From Leptolyngbyaceae cyanobacterium SM1_3_5 (lineage in GTDB: Bacteria; Cyanobacteriota; Cyanobacteriia; Elainellales; Elainellaceae), in NCBI GenBank assembly GCA_012031475.1, contig JAAUTJ010000199.1:1-7781 (forward strand): a DNA stretch of 7,781 bases. The letters run 5' to 3'. Below the pieces are notes generated by a model. The model ran no database searches and was not told where the DNA came from. It was given only the letters and a program-made list of their open reading frames with translations. Each line of letters begins with the position of its first letter. The stretch's first letter is position 1. The translations under genes and the position numbers were made by a program. This document shows, one piece after another, positions 5,727 through 7,781 of the stretch.

Positions 5727-7781
5727 ATGTCTTTACGCGATCTTTTAACCACAAAATTGTCTCTCGCGGCCAGAGTTCGAGTCACTCGAAGTTTTACGAT
5801 TCCGATTCCCCTTCCTCCCTTTTCCGTTACCATCGATCAAACCAGAGAATCCAACATCGCTCCAGAATTTCTCGCCATTGATGCGCTGCCCGATATTTTT
5901 GCTGGAACCAATGGCAACGATGTGATCGCAGGCAACGCAGGCGGGGCAGATGTCGCGATCCCCGTCAGCTTTCAGGTGACGATTCGGATTCCGTCTGGAA
6001 TTGACGGTACCAGCAACGAAACCGTCAACGTTGACTTTTCGGTTGCGCTGCCGGACACGGCCAACGATGCGATCTTTGGGTTTGGCGGCAATGATTCGAT
6101 CGCGGGCGGCGCGGGAACTGATTTCCTCGTCGGTGACAGCTTCTCGCCCACCGATGGCGGCTTTGGCAACGACACAATTAACGGCGATGCCGGAGATGAT
6201 ACGGTGATCGGCGGCGGCGGAGCCGACATCATCAACGGCGGCGATGGCAACGACAATTTGTTTGGCGACTACCTGTTGGGACTGGCGCAAGGCAATCTCA
6301 ATCTGAACTTTAGCGAATTGCCGATTCCCGGCAGCTTTGGGGATGATGCGGATTTTTCAGATATTTTGGGCGACATCTTTGGCGAACTATTTGGCGATGT
6401 TCTAGGCGGAATTTTTGGTGGCATCTTTGGCGGCCTGCTCGATCTATTCTTTGATTTCTCCGGCAACGTTGACCAGATTCGGCTACGGCTGGGCAACTTC
6501 AACATCGGCGTTGGCTCTGGAAATGAAGGCGGCGACTTTATTTCGGGCGGCGCGGGAGACGATCGCATCATTGGCGATTCTGGCAACGACAACTTGCAGG
6601 GCGATTCTGGCAACGACATCATCCTGGGTGGAGCCGACAGCGATGTCGTTTCCGGTGGCACTGGCGATGACATTTTGATTGGCGATTTCATCCTCAAAGA
6701 TGGCTTTGCCGTGCCGCTGCAAGGCTTCAACGTCATTACCAATTTCAACGGCACAGGATCAACCACGCTGTTTCCAATCACGTTCAACCTTGGCCCCTCT
6801 GGAAACGACACTTTGCTGGGTGGCGATGGCAACGATGTCGCCTTGGGCGATGGGGGCGATGACTTCATCGACGGCGGCGAAGGCAACGACAACCTGATCG
6901 GCGGCGCAGACAACGACACGATCAACGGCAGTAACGGCAATGACTTCATCTCCGGCGACTACATTGTGCCCCCCGGATTTGCAATCCCGGAAACAACCTC
7001 CACGATCGACCTGGGCCCGGCGGGAAATGACACGATTTCCGGCGGTAACGGCAACGATACAGTTCTCGGTGACGGCGGCAATGACACGATCGATGGTGAT
7101 GCCGGAAACGACAACCTGATTGGCGGTGCGGGCAGCGACACCGTGCGCGGTGGAACCGGAGACGATTTCATCTCTGGCGACTACATCGTGCCGCAAGGAT
7201 TTGTGGTTCCAACGACGGACTTGGCGATCGATCTCGGCGCGGTTGGTGGTGACATCATTTCCGGCGGCGATGGTAATGACACGATATTGGGTGACGGCGG
7301 CAATGATGTCATTGCTGGAGACGCAGGGGAAGATACGATCGTCGGCGGTTCGGGCAGCGATGAAATTACCGGAGGTGCAGGCAACGATTTCATCACAGGC
7401 GACTACATTGTGCCGCCCGGTTTTGAAATTCCCGAAACCGATTTCAGCATTGATTTAGGCGCAGTCGGCAACGATTCGATCTCCGGCGGCGCGGGCAACG
7501 ACACGATTTTGGGCGATGGCGGTGCAGATTCGATCGACGGCGACGCAGGCGATGACGTTCTTCTGGGTGGTGCAGGACGCGACGACATCAACGGCGGGAC
7601 GGGCGACGACATCATTGCCGGAGATTATTTAATTCAGCAGGGACAGTTTGGCGTTGACTTGGGCGCAGCAGCAGGCGATCGGATTTCCGGCGGCGCGGGC
7701 AACGACATCATCAGCGGTGATGGCGGTGCAGATTCGATCGATGGCGATGAGGGCACAGACGTGATCCTGGGCGGGTCGGGC
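5727..7781 (+). CDS. RTX (hemolysin-type) calcium-binding repeat protein, runs off right edge
   Basis: At least 685 residues, open to the window end with no stop. The start is fixed by AGGAG at 5716-5720. The first 55 or so residues (MSLRDLLTTKLSLAARVRV, then FTIPIPLPPFSVTI) show no Sec signal or known domain. From about residue 59 the protein is dominated by GGxGxDxhx nonapeptides such as GGAGDDRIIGDSGNDNLQ, which bind calcium and fold as parallel beta-rolls. Blocks end in a GDY/GDF step (residues 180, 319, 410, 484, 558, 632) followed by a non-RTX linker, many resembling GDYIVPPGF...IDLGAVG. Residues 212-244 are glycine-rich and strongly hydrophobic. RTX proteins usually leave by type I secretion through a C-terminal signal, which would lie beyond the edge. 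No catalytic domain is visible, so an adhesin, S-layer-like or motility-related surface protein is as likely as an enzyme whose domain lies further on. Confidence 0.92.
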   Translation, partial: MSLRDLLTTKLSLAARVRVTRSFTIPIPLPPFSVTIDQTRESNIAPEFLAIDALPDIFAGTNGNDVIAGNAGGADVAIPVSFQVTIRIPSGIDGTSNETVNVDFSVALPDTANDAIFGFGGNDSIAGGAGTDFLVGDSFSPTDGGFGNDTINGDAGDDTVIGGGGADIINGGDGNDNLFGDYLLGLAQGNLNLNFSELPIPGSFGDDADFSDILGDIFGELFGDVLGGIFGGIFGGLLDLFFDFSGNVDQIRLRLGNFNIGVGSGNEGGDFISGGAGDDRIIGDSGNDNLQGDSGNDIILGGADSDVVSGGTGDDILIGDFILKDGFAVPLQGFNVITNFNGTGSTTLFPITFNLGPSGNDTLLGGDGNDVALGDGGDDFIDGGEGNDNLIGGADNDTINGSNGNDFISGDYIVPPGFAIPETTSTIDLGPAGNDTISGGNGNDTVLGDGGNDTIDGDAGNDNLIGGAGSDTVRGGTGDDFISGDYIVPQGFVVPTTDLAIDLGAVGGDIISGGDGNDTILGDGGNDVIAGDAGEDTIVGGSGSDEITGGAGNDFITGDYIVPPGFEIPETDFSIDLGAVGNDSISGGAGNDTILGDGGADSIDGDAGDDVLLGGAGRDDINGGTGDDIIAGDYLIQQGQFGVDLGAAAGDRISGGAGNDIISGDGGADSIDGDEGTDVILGGSG
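6954..7619 (+). repeat. Three 222-nt higher-order repeats within the RTX gene
   Basis: The GDY codon triplet recurs at 6954, 7176, 7398 and 7620, exactly 222 nt (74 residues) apart. Each unit has a linker of about 24 residues (GDYIVPxGFxxPxT...IDLGAxG) and about six RTX nonapeptides. Unit 4 begins at 7620 with a shorter, changed linker (GDYLIQQGQFGVDLGAAAG) and is cut by the window edge. The copies differ at many synonymous positions, so the duplications are not recent. Confidence 0.9.

Noticed and set aside
5745..7615. Several long minus-strand open frames, some Pro/Ser-rich (e.g. 6269-6949), opposite the RTX gene
   Set aside because: They are antisense shadows of GC-rich, repeated RTX codons; Gly-Gly-Asp repeats read backwards give Pro/Ser/Ala repeats. 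No ribosome sites or known domains.

Overview
The window looks cyanobacterial. It carries six copies of the HIP1 octamer GCGATCGC (334-341, 2508-2515, 3834-3841, 4362-4369, 4763-4770, 5520-5527), many GATCG-containing near matches, roughly balanced base composition, and gene families typical of cyanobacterial natural-product loci. No genus can be named from the sequence.

Left part (1-2884, minus strand): three genes read leftwards in the order fatty acyl-AMP ligase (FAAL), free-standing acyl carrier protein (ACP), ferritin-like dimetal-carboxylate enzyme of the AurF/CylC type. The third gene is cut by the left edge and has an apparent 1-nt frameshift near its 5' end. The order matches cylA-cylB-cylC, the initiation module of cylindrocyclophane biosynthesis. 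There a free fatty acid is adenylated, loaded on the ACP, and halogenated on the ACP by the dimetal enzyme before polyketide extension. By analogy, this is the start of a cluster for a fatty-acid-derived, possibly chlorinated, metabolite. The extension enzymes would lie to the left, outside the window.

Middle (2885-4813): a divergent, mostly non-coding spacer of about 1.17 kb leads to a plus-strand type II (editing) thioesterase. Four 13-bp tandem repeats lie just before its start codon. Its 3' end is thrown out of frame by a run of nine T; removing one T restores a normal C-terminus and a stop at 4811-4813, followed by a terminator-like hairpin. A stand-alone thioesterase beside FAAL/ACP genes fits a housekeeping role for the same assembly line.

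Right part (4814-7781): about 0.9 kb of non-coding DNA, rich in inverted repeats, precedes a large RTX (hemolysin-type calcium-binding) protein gene that starts at 5727 after a good ribosome binding site. It stays open for 685 codons to the right edge. It has no Sec signal peptide. Its nonapeptide blocks are interrupted by hydrophobic linkers and settle into an exact 222-nt (74-residue) higher-order repeat. A glycine-rich hydrophobic stretch lies near residues 212-244. It is probably a type I secreted or cell-surface protein; any link to the biosynthetic genes rests on proximity alone.
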